Positions 16,782-24,697 of a stretch of DNA of 64,000 bases are shown here, one piece after another. The position numbers and the translations under genes are program-made. The notes under the pieces are model-generated. The model made no database searches, was not told the origin of the DNA, and was given only the letters and a program-made list of their open reading frames with translations. The number at the start of each line of letters is the position of its first letter. Within the stretch, counting starts at the first letter, position 1. The DNA comes from Agromyces terreus (lineage in GTDB: Bacteria > Actinomycetota > Actinomycetes > Actinomycetales > Microbacteriaceae), in NCBI RefSeq assembly GCF_009749465.1, contig NZ_WBIS01000001.1:992001-1056000 (forward strand). The letters run 5' to 3'.

Positions 16782-17777
16782 TCACGCCGCCGTCTCATCG
16801 AGCGGAACCCGCCGTCGTGCGCGCGTCCGCTCCCGAGCAGGCGGGATCGCAGGACTGGACGGCATCGGTCCGACGGCTGCCGTGAGGGTGCCGACGCCCT
16901 CGACGGTCATCGACACCACGTCGCCCTCGGCGAGCGGCGACGGCGCGAGTTCCCCTGCGCGCCCCCACAGCTCGGCGAGGCATCCGCCGTTGCCGACCGT
17001 GCCGGAGCCGAGCACGTCGCCCGCGACGACCCGCGAGTCGCGGGAGGCGTACGCGACGAGTTCGGGGAACGGCCACCCCATGTTCGAGACGAGGTCTTCG
17101 CCGATCAGTTCGTCGTTGACGCGCACCTCGGCGTGCACGGCGAGGAAGCCGTCGTCGTCCAGAAACCGGTCGAGCTCGTCGGCCGTGACGATCCACGGGC
17201 CGAGGCTCGTGCCGAAGTCCTTGCCCTTGGCCGGCCCGAGGCGCACCTGCATCTCGCGGCCCTGGAGGTCGCGTGCCGACCAGTCGTTCATGACCGTGTA
17301 GCCGAAGATGTGGCGGGCGGCCTGCTCGGGCGTGAGGTTCGCGCCGTCCGATCCCTCGACGCCGCCGATGATCGCGGCGAGCTCGAGTTCGAAGTCGAGC
17401 CGTGCGGTCGCGGGCGGCGCGACGGGTTCGTCCGGCCCGAGGATCGTGTGCGGGTTGGTGAAGTAGAACGTGGGCGCCTCGTACCACTCGTCGGGCACGT
17501 GGCTCGCGCCGTCGATGCTCGCCGAGACGCCTTCGACATGCTCCTCGAACGCGACGAAGTCACGCACGGATGCCGGCGCGAGCGGCGCGACCAGCCGCAC
17601 GTCGGCGAGCGGTCGGCCCGCGGCATCCGCGGCTCGCTCGAACAGCGCACGCGCGGCGTCGAGTCCCTGCGCGAGCACGTCGGCGACACGGGCGCCGTCG
17701 GCGAAGGGCACGACGCGGTCGTCGATCACGAAGCCGTCGACGAGGTCGGCACCGTCGATCCAGCGTGCGATCCTCAT
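16782..17777 (-). CDS. Fumarylacetoacetate hydrolase (FAH) family protein
   Basis: A 331-residue FAH-fold enzyme. The metal-binding core shows FEEHVEGV, EWYEAPTFYFTNPHTILGP, then ELELAAIIGG and the conserved FGYTVMNDWSARDLQ and KGKDFGTSLGPWIV segments. FAH-family enzymes hydrolyse C-C bonds of 1,3-diketo acids or hydrate/decarboxylate dienoic products of ring cleavage. It is last in a six-gene minus-strand operon with an extradiol dioxygenase and overlaps the amidohydrolase gene by 4 bp. A role late in a meta-cleavage pathway is likely; exact substrate unknown. The C-terminal 25 residues are Arg-rich and probably unstructured. Confidence 0.82.
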   Translation of the reverse strand: MRIARWIDGADLVDGFVIDDRVVPFADGARVADVLAQGLDAARALFERAADAAGRPLADVRLVAPLAPASVRDFVAFEEHVEGVSASIDGASHVPDEWYEAPTFYFTNPHTILGPDEPVAPPATARLDFELELAAIIGGVEGSDGANLTPEQAARHIFGYTVMNDWSARDLQGREMQVRLGPAKGKDFGTSLGPWIVTADELDRFLDDDGFLAVHAEVRVNDELIGEDLVSNMGWPFPELVAYASRDSRVVAGDVLGSGTVGNGGCLAELWGRAGELAPSPLAEGDVVSMTVEGVGTLTAAVGPMPSSPAIPPARERTRARRRVPLDETAA

Positions 17778-18838
17778 GAGCGCACCCCCTGCTCGACGAG
17801 TCGGCCGAGCAGCGCGTCGGCGTTGCCCGAGAGCACGGCGGTCTCGGCATCCGCTCCGAGGGCGGCCGCGCGAACGAAGGCGACCGGGTCGTCGAGGCCC
17901 ATGTCGAACGGGTAGTCGCTGCCGAGCACGACCTGCGAGGCTCCGGCGACCTCGACGAGGCGGCGGAGCGCGCCCCCGTCGTGCACGACCGTGTCGAACC
18001 AGATGCGCTGGAGGTAGCTCGACGGCAGGTGCTCGCAGACACGCGCGTCGGGTCGCACACGCCAGGCGTGGTCGCTGCGACCGATCGCGGTCGGCAGGTA
18101 TCCGCCGCCGTGCGCGGCGACGAGCTTGAGCGTCGGATGCCGGTCGAGCACCCCCGAGAAGATCAGGTGCGACAGGGCGACGGCGTTCTCGGCGGGCTGG
18201 CCGACCGTGTTGGCGAGGTAGAAGCGGTCGAGTCGCTCGTCGAAACTGCACCCGAACGGATGCAGGAACACGACCGCGCCGAGTTCGGCGACGCGCGACC
18301 ACATGGGCTCGAGCCGCGGGTCGGAGAGTTCGACGTCGCCGGCGAACGAGGAGATCTCGATGCCTGCGAGGCCGCGCCCGAGGATCGCGTCGTCGACGCA
18401 TTCGAGAATGCGCTCGGGGTGCTGCAACGGCACCACGCCGAGGCCGATGAGCCGTTCGGGCGCCTGGGCGACGTGCTCGGCGATGAGCCGGTTCGCCTCC
18501 TGCGCGACCCAGACGGCCAACCCCTCGGGGGCCCACGGGTAGAAGTGGTTCGGCGAGGCCGACACCCACTGGCGGTCCACGCCCTGCCGGTCCATCTCGG
18601 CGAGACGCACGTCGACGTCGGTGAGCCTCGGGATGCGGGCGCCCACCATGGGCCCCGAGACGGCCTGGCTGGCGGCGCCGTTGCGGCGCAGCTCGAGCTC
18701 GGCGGCCTCGCGCACGCCCTCGGGCGCACGGCGTTCGACATCGGCGTGCAGGCCCGGCATGAGCAGGTGCGCGTGCACGTCGGTGACCGGCGCGGTGCGC
18801 GTGGCGGTTGCGGCGCCGGTGTCCGCGTCGGCGCTCAC
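17774..18838 (-). CDS. Amidohydrolase of the ACMSD/resorcylate decarboxylase type
   Basis: A 354-residue metal-dependent TIM-barrel protein. The metal ligands of the ACMSD branch are all visible: HxH in VTDVHAHLLMPG, His in VVFLHPFGCSF, His in KLVAAHGGGYLP and Asp in VVLGSDYPFDMG. Members include aminocarboxymuconate-semialdehyde, gamma-resorcylate and 5-carboxyvanillate decarboxylases, so non-oxidative decarboxylation of a carboxylated aromatic or ring-cleavage product is plausible. The GTG start overlaps the FAD monooxygenase stop by 4 bp. The N-terminal 17 residues are low complexity. Confidence 0.82.
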   Translation of the reverse strand: MSADADTGAATATRTAPVTDVHAHLLMPGLHADVERRAPEGVREAAELELRRNGAASQAVSGPMVGARIPRLTDVDVRLAEMDRQGVDRQWVSASPNHFYPWAPEGLAVWVAQEANRLIAEHVAQAPERLIGLGVVPLQHPERILECVDDAILGRGLAGIEISSFAGDVELSDPRLEPMWSRVAELGAVVFLHPFGCSFDERLDRFYLANTVGQPAENAVALSHLIFSGVLDRHPTLKLVAAHGGGYLPTAIGRSDHAWRVRPDARVCEHLPSSYLQRIWFDTVVHDGGALRRLVEVAGASQVVLGSDYPFDMGLDDPVAFVRAAALGADAETAVLSGNADALLGRLVEQGVRS

Positions 18839-19968
18839 GCCGGCACCGCCATCTGCTGGGAGATGCCGAAGATGAGCCCGCCGGCGTCGGCGTCGCGATC
18901 GCCGTCGATCTGCCACTGGCCGAGCTGCACGGATGCCTCGACGACCGCCTTCGCGCGGGGAACGCGGCGCTCGTGGAACTCGTTCCAGAGCGTGTCGTCG
19001 ACCGCGTCGCGCGAGGTGAGCAGCTCGGTGAGCACGAGGGCGTCCTCGAGGCCCTGGGCTGCGCCCTGCGCGATGGTGGGCGGGCAGGAGTGCGCGGCGT
19101 CGCCGATGACCACGACGCGCCCGCGGTTCCACTCCCCCTCGACGAGGTGCTTCGTGAACCACGTGTAGTTGGCCGTCGCGCCGGCTTCGATGTCGGCGCG
19201 GATCGAGTTCCAGGGGCCGTCGTAGGCGCGGGACTCCTCGAGCATGATGCGGCGCGCGTCGTCGTCGCTCACGTCGAAGCGGTCCTGGGCGCGCTCGACG
19301 AGGATCGCGTACATGGTGTCGTCGCCGGTGGGCGTGTATCCGGCGATGTACACGGGCCCGCCGTAGTAGAGCTCGCTGCATACGACCTCGGCCGGACGCG
19401 AGACGAACGCGCGCCAGATGCCCATGCCGGTGGGTTCGGGCTTCGCCTCGATGCCGACGAGGTCGCGCACCGCGGAGTGCAGTCCGTCGGCGCCGATGAG
19501 CAGGTCGTAGCGTCCGGCCGACTGCCCGTCGACGAGCACCTCGACGCCGTCGTCGAACTGCTGGAGGCCCGTGATGCGCGACCCGTAGTGCACGTCGGCG
19601 CCGGCGTCGCGCGCGTGCTCGAGGAGGATCCGGGCGAGGTCGGCGCGCGGCATCCCCATGGCGGCCGGGTAGTCGGGCCCGCCGGTCTTGACGTCGGGCA
19701 GTTCGGCGACGATCGGGGCGCCGGGGCCGGGGGCGCGCAGGTTCAGGCCCTCGAACGGGAATCCTGCGGCGCGGATGTCGCTCCACGCGCCGAGCGCGTC
19801 GAACACGCGCAGGGCGTTGCCCTGCAAGGAGATGCCGGATCCGTTCGTGCTCGGCTCGGGCTTGGCCTCGAAGACGTCGACGTGCACGCCGGCCTTGGCG
19901 AGCTGGATGGCGGCGGCGAGGCCGGTGACGCCGGCTCCGGCGATGGCGACCTTCTGGACTGCGCTCAT
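18835..19968 (-). CDS. FAD-dependent aromatic monooxygenase
   Basis: A 377-residue class A flavoprotein hydroxylase. It has the dinucleotide fold VAIAGAGVTGLAAAIQLAKAG with the Glu of FEAKP, the DG motif LLIGADGLHSAVR and the GD motif VVVIGDAAHSCPPTIAQGAAQG. The latter two resemble salicylate and 6-hydroxynicotinate hydroxylases, which oxidise or decarboxylatively hydroxylate a phenolic acid. In this operon it would generate the catechol for the extradiol dioxygenase (inference). It lies 64 bp downstream of the cyclase-family gene. Confidence 0.85.
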   Translation of the reverse strand: MSAVQKVAIAGAGVTGLAAAIQLAKAGVHVDVFEAKPEPSTNGSGISLQGNALRVFDALGAWSDIRAAGFPFEGLNLRAPGPGAPIVAELPDVKTGGPDYPAAMGMPRADLARILLEHARDAGADVHYGSRITGLQQFDDGVEVLVDGQSAGRYDLLIGADGLHSAVRDLVGIEAKPEPTGMGIWRAFVSRPAEVVCSELYYGGPVYIAGYTPTGDDTMYAILVERAQDRFDVSDDDARRIMLEESRAYDGPWNSIRADIEAGATANYTWFTKHLVEGEWNRGRVVVIGDAAHSCPPTIAQGAAQGLEDALVLTELLTSRDAVDDTLWNEFHERRVPRAKAVVEASVQLGQWQIDGDRDADAGGLIFGISQQMAVPA

Positions 19969-20032
19969 GTGAAGAACCTCACTGTTCTCTGCGGGATGGG
20001 GACTGCTGCGGGTGGGTGGGGGTTCGGTCGGG

Positions 20033-21028
20033 TCAGAGGATGGCGACGGGGTTGATCGGCGAGCCGACCGCGCCCGTGATCGGCAGCGGCGGCGCCGAGA
20101 GCAGGAACGAGTACCGGCCCGACTCGGCGCAGGCGTCGGCGAGCTCGTCGAGGTTCCACATCTCGCCGATCGTGAGGCCGATGTTCGGGATCGCGACCTG
20201 GTGCAGCGGCTGGAACGCGGGCGCATCGAACTCGTTCGGGCGTACCTCGAAGCCCCACGTGTCGGTCGCGATCGCGGCGATCTCGGTGCGGTGCAGCCAG
20301 CCGGCGGTCGTGAGCGACAGGCCGGGGGCCGCGCCGCCCGCGTACTCGCCCCAGCCCTCGCGGCGCGTGCGGGCGTACTGCCCGGTGCGCACGAGCAGGA
20401 TGTCGCCGCGCTCCACCGCGCTCGTCGCGCCCTGTGCGGCGATGGTCGCCTCGAGGTCGTCGACCGTGATCGCGTACCCGTCGTCGAGTTCGCCGGTGTC
20501 GGGCCGCAGGTGCCGGCCGACGTCGAGCAGCACGCCGCGCGACACGATCGCGGATGCCGCGTGCTCGATGCCCGTGACGAGGTCGCCCTCGCTCGTGACG
20601 ACGTCGCCCGCGCGGCGCCCGTTCCAGGCGAACCCGTGGTCGAAGATATGACCGAGGCCGTCCCACTGGGTCGAGCACTGCAACGGCATCGCGATCACGT
20701 CATCGGCGCCGCCGAGCCCGTGCGGGAACCCCTGGCCGCGTTCGGCGTCGGTTCCCGTGTCGAGCATGGTGTGCACCGGATTCGTGCGTCGGCGCCACCC
20801 CTTCTGCGGCCCGTCCATGTCGAACGGCTGCGCGAGCGAGATCACGCGGCCCGTGGTCGCGGTCGCCGCGGCGGCGGCGCGCTTGGCGTCGTCGATGAAG
20901 TTGAGCGTGCCGATCGCGTCGTCGGCGCCCCATCGGCCCCAGTTGCGGTAGGCCTCGGCACGTGCCGCGATCTCGGCCTCGGGGTCGGTGCGGTCGAGGT
21001 CGGCAGGCAGTTCGCTGGGGGCGCTCAT
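20033..21028 (-). CDS. Cyclase family (kynurenine formamidase-like) hydrolase
   Basis: A 331-residue protein of the cyclase/kynurenine formamidase fold. The metal-binding region is recognisable as QCSTQWDGLGHIFDHGFAWNG (family pattern H/QxDxxxH) and GDILLVRTGQYARTRREGWGEY later. Family members hydrolyse amides, esters or cyclic products with zinc or manganese. The ATG overlaps the preceding FAH gene stop by 4 bp. In related actinobacterial aromatic clusters this family co-occurs with extradiol dioxygenases; its step here is not known. Confidence 0.8.
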   Translation of the reverse strand: MSAPSELPADLDRTDPEAEIAARAEAYRNWGRWGADDAIGTLNFIDDAKRAAAAATATTGRVISLAQPFDMDGPQKGWRRRTNPVHTMLDTGTDAERGQGFPHGLGGADDVIAMPLQCSTQWDGLGHIFDHGFAWNGRRAGDVVTSEGDLVTGIEHAASAIVSRGVLLDVGRHLRPDTGELDDGYAITVDDLEATIAAQGATSAVERGDILLVRTGQYARTRREGWGEYAGGAAPGLSLTTAGWLHRTEIAAIATDTWGFEVRPNEFDAPAFQPLHQVAIPNIGLTIGEMWNLDELADACAESGRYSFLLSAPPLPITGAVGSPINPVAIL

Positions 21029-22059
21029 GCCCGGGCCTCCTCGGTTGCGGCGGCATCCGCTCCGGATGCCGCATCGGTCTCGGCTGCGCTGCCGACGCGC
21101 TCGGCGACGCAGCGCACGACCTGCGTGCCGAGGCTCGTGATCGAGCCGGTCATGACGTCGCCGTCCTGCAGGAACCGTCGCCAGTGCTGGCCGTTGCCGG
21201 CCGGGCTGCCCGTGAGCAGCAGATCGCCGGGCAGCAGCGGCATGGTCTGCGACGCCGCCGAGACGAGCGCGGGGATGTCGAAGAGCAGGTCGCTCGTCGA
21301 GGCATCCTGCATCACCTGGCCGTTCAGCTCGAGCCGAACCTGCGCATCGGCGCCGTCGACGAAGGCTGCGGGAACGAGGAAGGGACCGGTGGGCTTGAAG
21401 CCGGGCGCGTTCTTCGCGCGGTACCAGTCGGTGCCGATCTCCTTCATGTCCTTGCGGAACACGAGGTCGCGGGTCGTGATGTCGTTCGCGATCGTGTAGC
21501 CGGCGACGTGCTCGAGCGCCTGTTCGCGGGACACGCGGAATGCCGGCAGGCCGATGACGACCGCGAGCTCGAGCTCCCAGTCGTGCACCTCGCTGTAGGC
21601 GGGCAGTTCGAGCGGCACGTCGTCGCCGACCACGCACGCCGGCAGGCCGATGAAGAAGTACGGCTCGCCGTTGGCCGCCCGGTCGTCCATCATCTTGGCG
21701 GCGAGGTCGCGCGACTCCTCGAGCGAGCGGTCGGTGTTGTTCGTCAGGCCCGCCGCGACGAGCTCGATCACATGCTGACGGTAGTTGGCGCCGGTCTGCA
21801 GCAGTTGGCGGGGCTCGACCGGGGCGGTGAGGGTGACGTCGGCGAGCGGCATCCATTGGCCGTCGTCGTCTGCCGCGACCAGGCCGAGGCGCTCCCAGTC
21901 GGGTGCGGCGAGGAAGGCGTTCAGGTCGGATGCCCCGAGCTCGGCCGCCCCGATCGGGCGCAGCCGGTCGCCGACGACGATCGCGAGGCGCACGGAGTCG
22001 CCGTCACGGTAGCGCGCGAGCGCGAAGGGGATCTCGGGGGGAAGCGACGTCGTCGTCAT
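21025..22059 (-). CDS. Fumarylacetoacetate hydrolase family protein, second copy
   Basis: A 344-residue FAH-type protein, only distantly like the one at 16782. It carries QTGANYRQHVIEL, the metal-site Glu pair in EVHDWELELAVVIG, and IANDITTRDLVFRKDMKEIGTDW with the family Lys. ATG at 22059 has AGGAG 6 nt upstream. Two FAH enzymes in one operon usually split the work, one hydrolysing the ring-fission product and one acting on a hydroxymuconic intermediate. The C-terminal 25 residues are Ala/Glu-rich. Confidence 0.85.
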   Translation of the reverse strand: MTTTSLPPEIPFALARYRDGDSVRLAIVVGDRLRPIGAAELGASDLNAFLAAPDWERLGLVAADDDGQWMPLADVTLTAPVEPRQLLQTGANYRQHVIELVAAGLTNNTDRSLEESRDLAAKMMDDRAANGEPYFFIGLPACVVGDDVPLELPAYSEVHDWELELAVVIGLPAFRVSREQALEHVAGYTIANDITTRDLVFRKDMKEIGTDWYRAKNAPGFKPTGPFLVPAAFVDGADAQVRLELNGQVMQDASTSDLLFDIPALVSAASQTMPLLPGDLLLTGSPAGNGQHWRRFLQDGDVMTGSITSLGTQVVRCVAERVGSAAETDAASGADAAATEEARA

Positions 22060-22125
22060 GCAGTGCTCCTGGTGCAGATGGTGGTGCAGTGGGTCGTTCG
22101 GTGGTGGTGCGGGTGCGCGCCGTGC

Positions 22126-22168
22126 GGGAGCGCCCTTCGGCCGGAGGATCGCTCCCCCGGCCGAAGGG
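22126..22168 (-). repeat. Interleaved inverted repeats, possible structured RNA between operon genes
   Basis: Two perfect inverted repeats interlock in the 113-bp gap between the dioxygenase and FAH genes: GGGAGCG (22126-22132) with CGCTCCC (22150-22156), and CCCTTCGGCCGG (22133-22144) with CCGGCCGAAGGG (22157-22168). The four arms alternate, so the transcript could form either stem or an H-type pseudoknot. It begins 5 bp past the dioxygenase stop and could be a processing, stabilising or attenuating element. Confidence 0.5.
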
Positions 22169-22172
22169 TCGA

Positions 22173-23192
22173 TCAGCCGCGGCCTTCGACCGCGTAGGGG
22201 TTGAGCAGCGCCTCGCGGATCTCGTCGGGCACGCCCTCCTCGGTCGCCGAGGGGCCGTCGGCGGGCGGGAACGACTCCGTCATCGACATCGGCATGGCGC
22301 CGTTGCGGTAGAAGTTGTTCGAGCCCTGCGAGGGCTTCCACGTCTGCGCGTCCCAGTCGGGCACGTAGTTGCGGTAGCCGCCGGTGTTCAGCTCGATGCG
22401 CAGGGTCGACGGCTCGCGGTAGTAGAGGAAGTTCTGCTCGCCGATGCCGTGGATCGAGGGGCCGTACTCGATCGGGATGCCGTTCTCCATGAGGGTGTCG
22501 GCGGCGATGAGCAGCTCTTCGCGGGTGTCCACCCAGAACGCGTAGTGGTTCACGCGGCCGGCACGGGTCGAGCCGTCGAGCACGACGCCGAGGTCGTGCG
22601 ACTTCTCGTTGGTGGTGAGCACCGAGAACACCGAGATCGGCGCCTCGTCGAGCACGGTGCGCGCCATGAAGCGGAAGCCGAGCACGTCGACGTACCACTT
22701 GACGAACGCGTCGACGTCGCTCGTGGCGACGGTGACGTGGTCGAGCTGGCGCGGGGCGCCGGCGACCTTCGACCGACGCGACGGGCGGTCGGGGTAGATC
22801 GAGGCGTTGGGTCCCTCGGTGTCGCGGTGGCGGGTGACGTCCCAGTGCAGGGTCATCGTGTGGCCGAACGGGCCGGTGAAGCGGTACGCGCGGCCGATCT
22901 TGTGGGCGTCGATCCATTCGCCCTGGATGCCGGCGGCCTCGACGCGCTTGGCGGCCTCCTCGAGCGCTTCGGCGCTCGAGGTGCGCCAGGCCATCGTCTC
23001 GAGCGAGGGCTCGTCGCCCGGCACGATCACGACCGAGTAGGCGTAGTAGTCACCCCAGCAGCGCAGGTAGACGGTTCCATCGACGCGGTCGACGACGGTG
23101 AGGCCGACCTGCTCTTCGTAGAACTTCACCGAGGCCTCGACATCGGGCGACGTGACCGCGACGTAGGAGAGGTGGGAGAGGAGCTTGATCAT
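22173..23192 (-). CDS. Type I extradiol ring-cleavage dioxygenase (VOC fold)
   Basis: A 339-residue two-domain vicinal-oxygen-chelate protein. The iron ligands of type I extradiol dioxygenases are in place in the second domain: His152 in QLDHVTVATSDV, His216 in RVNHYAFWV and Glu267 in STLRIELNTGG; the substrate-side VFSVLTTNEKSHDLGVVL segment is also typical. It opens a catechol ring next to one hydroxyl. ATG at 23192 has AAAGGA 6-7 nt upstream. It is the first gene of the six-gene operon and fixes it as a meta-cleavage pathway; the substrate cannot be read from sequence. Confidence 0.9.
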   Translation of the reverse strand: MIKLLSHLSYVAVTSPDVEASVKFYEEQVGLTVVDRVDGTVYLRCWGDYYAYSVVIVPGDEPSLETMAWRTSSAEALEEAAKRVEAAGIQGEWIDAHKIGRAYRFTGPFGHTMTLHWDVTRHRDTEGPNASIYPDRPSRRSKVAGAPRQLDHVTVATSDVDAFVKWYVDVLGFRFMARTVLDEAPISVFSVLTTNEKSHDLGVVLDGSTRAGRVNHYAFWVDTREELLIAADTLMENGIPIEYGPSIHGIGEQNFLYYREPSTLRIELNTGGYRNYVPDWDAQTWKPSQGSNNFYRNGAMPMSMTESFPPADGPSATEEGVPDEIREALLNPYAVEGRG

Positions 23193-23277
23193 CTTCGATC
23201 CTTTCGAGTTCGGGCGACGTCGCCCGCATCTACGATCTCCCACGGTTGAACATCAGGGAAGCTGAACCTGTCGATCC

Positions 23278-23302
23278 CCGATATCGACGTGGGTGATATC
23301 GG
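23278..23302. promoter_or_regulatory. Inverted repeat upstream of the extradiol operon
   Basis: CCGATATC and GATATCGG form perfect 8-bp arms around 9 nt in the 115-bp gap between the MFS stop and the dioxygenase start. Part of it, TGGGTGAT (23290-23297), recurs upstream of the MFS gene at 24654-24661. This suggests one regulator acting on both; no dedicated regulator gene sits inside this block. Confidence 0.4.
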
Positions 23303-23307
23303 CGCGG

Positions 23308-24543
23308 TCAGGCGACGACGACCGCCGCGCGCGGACGGAGCGCGATCGCGACGCCGGCGCCGACGATCGCGGCGAGGACGCCGACGACCCCGACGACCGC
23401 GGGCAGCCCGCCGAGTCCGGCCGTCAGCGCCGCGACGAGGATCGGCGTGAGGAACTGGCCCAGGTAGAACGCGGCCGTCCACCACCCGGTCACCCGGCCG
23501 CGATCGGCGAACTCCGCGGTCGAGACCACCCAGGTCACGAGCGACGGCAGCAGCAGGCCCGAGCCGAACGACGCGATGACCGCGCCGGGCACGATGCCGG
23601 CCATACCGGGAACCGCCCAGATCACGAGCATGCCGACCGCCTGCATCCCGAAGGCCAGCGGAATGAGCACCCGGTGCCGCAGCCTCCGCGAGATGGCCGC
23701 GAACGTGAGCCCGCCGATGGCCGTCGCGAGTGAGGCCGCCGCCGCGACGCCGCCGATCGCCGCCGTATCGGTTGCGTCGACGCCGGTGCCGACCACGAGG
23801 TAGCTCACCTCGAGCACGAGCAGGTAGAACGTGAACCCGCCGAACGCGGTCACCAGCAGCGGCACTGCGATGCGGCCCCACGGCACCTTCACCTTCACGG
23901 GGTCGGATGCCGCGGGCTCGGCCTCGCCTGCGTCGGCGGGCGTCGGCTCCCACAGCGAGATCACCATGAACGCGGCGATCACGAGGCTGACCGCGTACAC
24001 CCAGAACGGGGTGTGCCATCCGCCCACGCCGAGGGCGCCGCCCAGCACGATGAACGCGGTGGCCGCGAGCGTGGTGACCACGGTCTGCAGGCCGAGGTAG
24101 CGGTTGCGGCGGCGCTCCTCGTGGAAGTAGTCGACGATGAGCGTCGTGCAGACGGTCATGATCGCCGCCTCGCAGATGCCCACCAGCACGCGGCTGACGA
24201 GGATCGCGGGCAGCGCCTCGAGCCAGGCCGGCGCCGTGCCGACGATCGCGTACGCGATCATCGCCGCGACGAGCAGCGGCTTGCGCCCGAGCCGGTCGAC
24301 GATCTGGCCGGCGAACGGCGCGAACAGCGCGATCATCAGCGCGGGGATCGCGACGATCATCGGCACGAGCACCTCGGAGCCGGGCGTGGCGCCGAAGTGC
24401 TCCGAGAGCTGCGGCAGGATCGGCGTGATGAGCACCGAGCCCAGCACGGGCATGCAGCTGCCCGCGAGGAGGAGGACGGCCTGCCAGACGCCGGCTCGGC
24501 GGCGTGCGGTGACCGGAGGGGATGCGATCGAAGTGTCGCCCAT
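23308..24543 (-). CDS. MFS transporter, likely for an aromatic compound
   Basis: A 411-residue major facilitator with about 12 hydrophobic helices. The MFS signature between helices 2 and 3 reads GQIVDRLGRKPLLV, and a basic loop (HEERRRNRYLG, then VKVKVPWGRI) separates the two halves. ATG at 24543 has GGAGAG 7 nt upstream and is preferred to the in-frame ATG at 24558. It is upstream of and co-directional with the extradiol dioxygenase operon, with a shared TGGGTGAT element, so uptake of that pathway's substrate is the simplest role; efflux is possible. Confidence 0.85.
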   Translation of the reverse strand: MGDTSIASPPVTARRRAGVWQAVLLLAGSCMPVLGSVLITPILPQLSEHFGATPGSEVLVPMIVAIPALMIALFAPFAGQIVDRLGRKPLLVAAMIAYAIVGTAPAWLEALPAILVSRVLVGICEAAIMTVCTTLIVDYFHEERRRNRYLGLQTVVTTLAATAFIVLGGALGVGGWHTPFWVYAVSLVIAAFMVISLWEPTPADAGEAEPAASDPVKVKVPWGRIAVPLLVTAFGGFTFYLLVLEVSYLVVGTGVDATDTAAIGGVAAAASLATAIGGLTFAAISRRLRHRVLIPLAFGMQAVGMLVIWAVPGMAGIVPGAVIASFGSGLLLPSLVTWVVSTAEFADRGRVTGWWTAAFYLGQFLTPILVAALTAGLGGLPAVVGVVGVLAAIVGAGVAIALRPRAAVVVA

Positions 24544-24697
24544 GACGTGTCTCTCCATCGAGTGTCGTCGGGCGCGGCCACGGGTCGGGCCGCGCGCGCA
24601 GGGGGGTGCGCGAGATCAGTGAACACTCCGCCCGACCCTCCGGAAAGCGGATATGGGTGATGGACGGCATCGACGCGATGAATACCCGCCCGACGGG

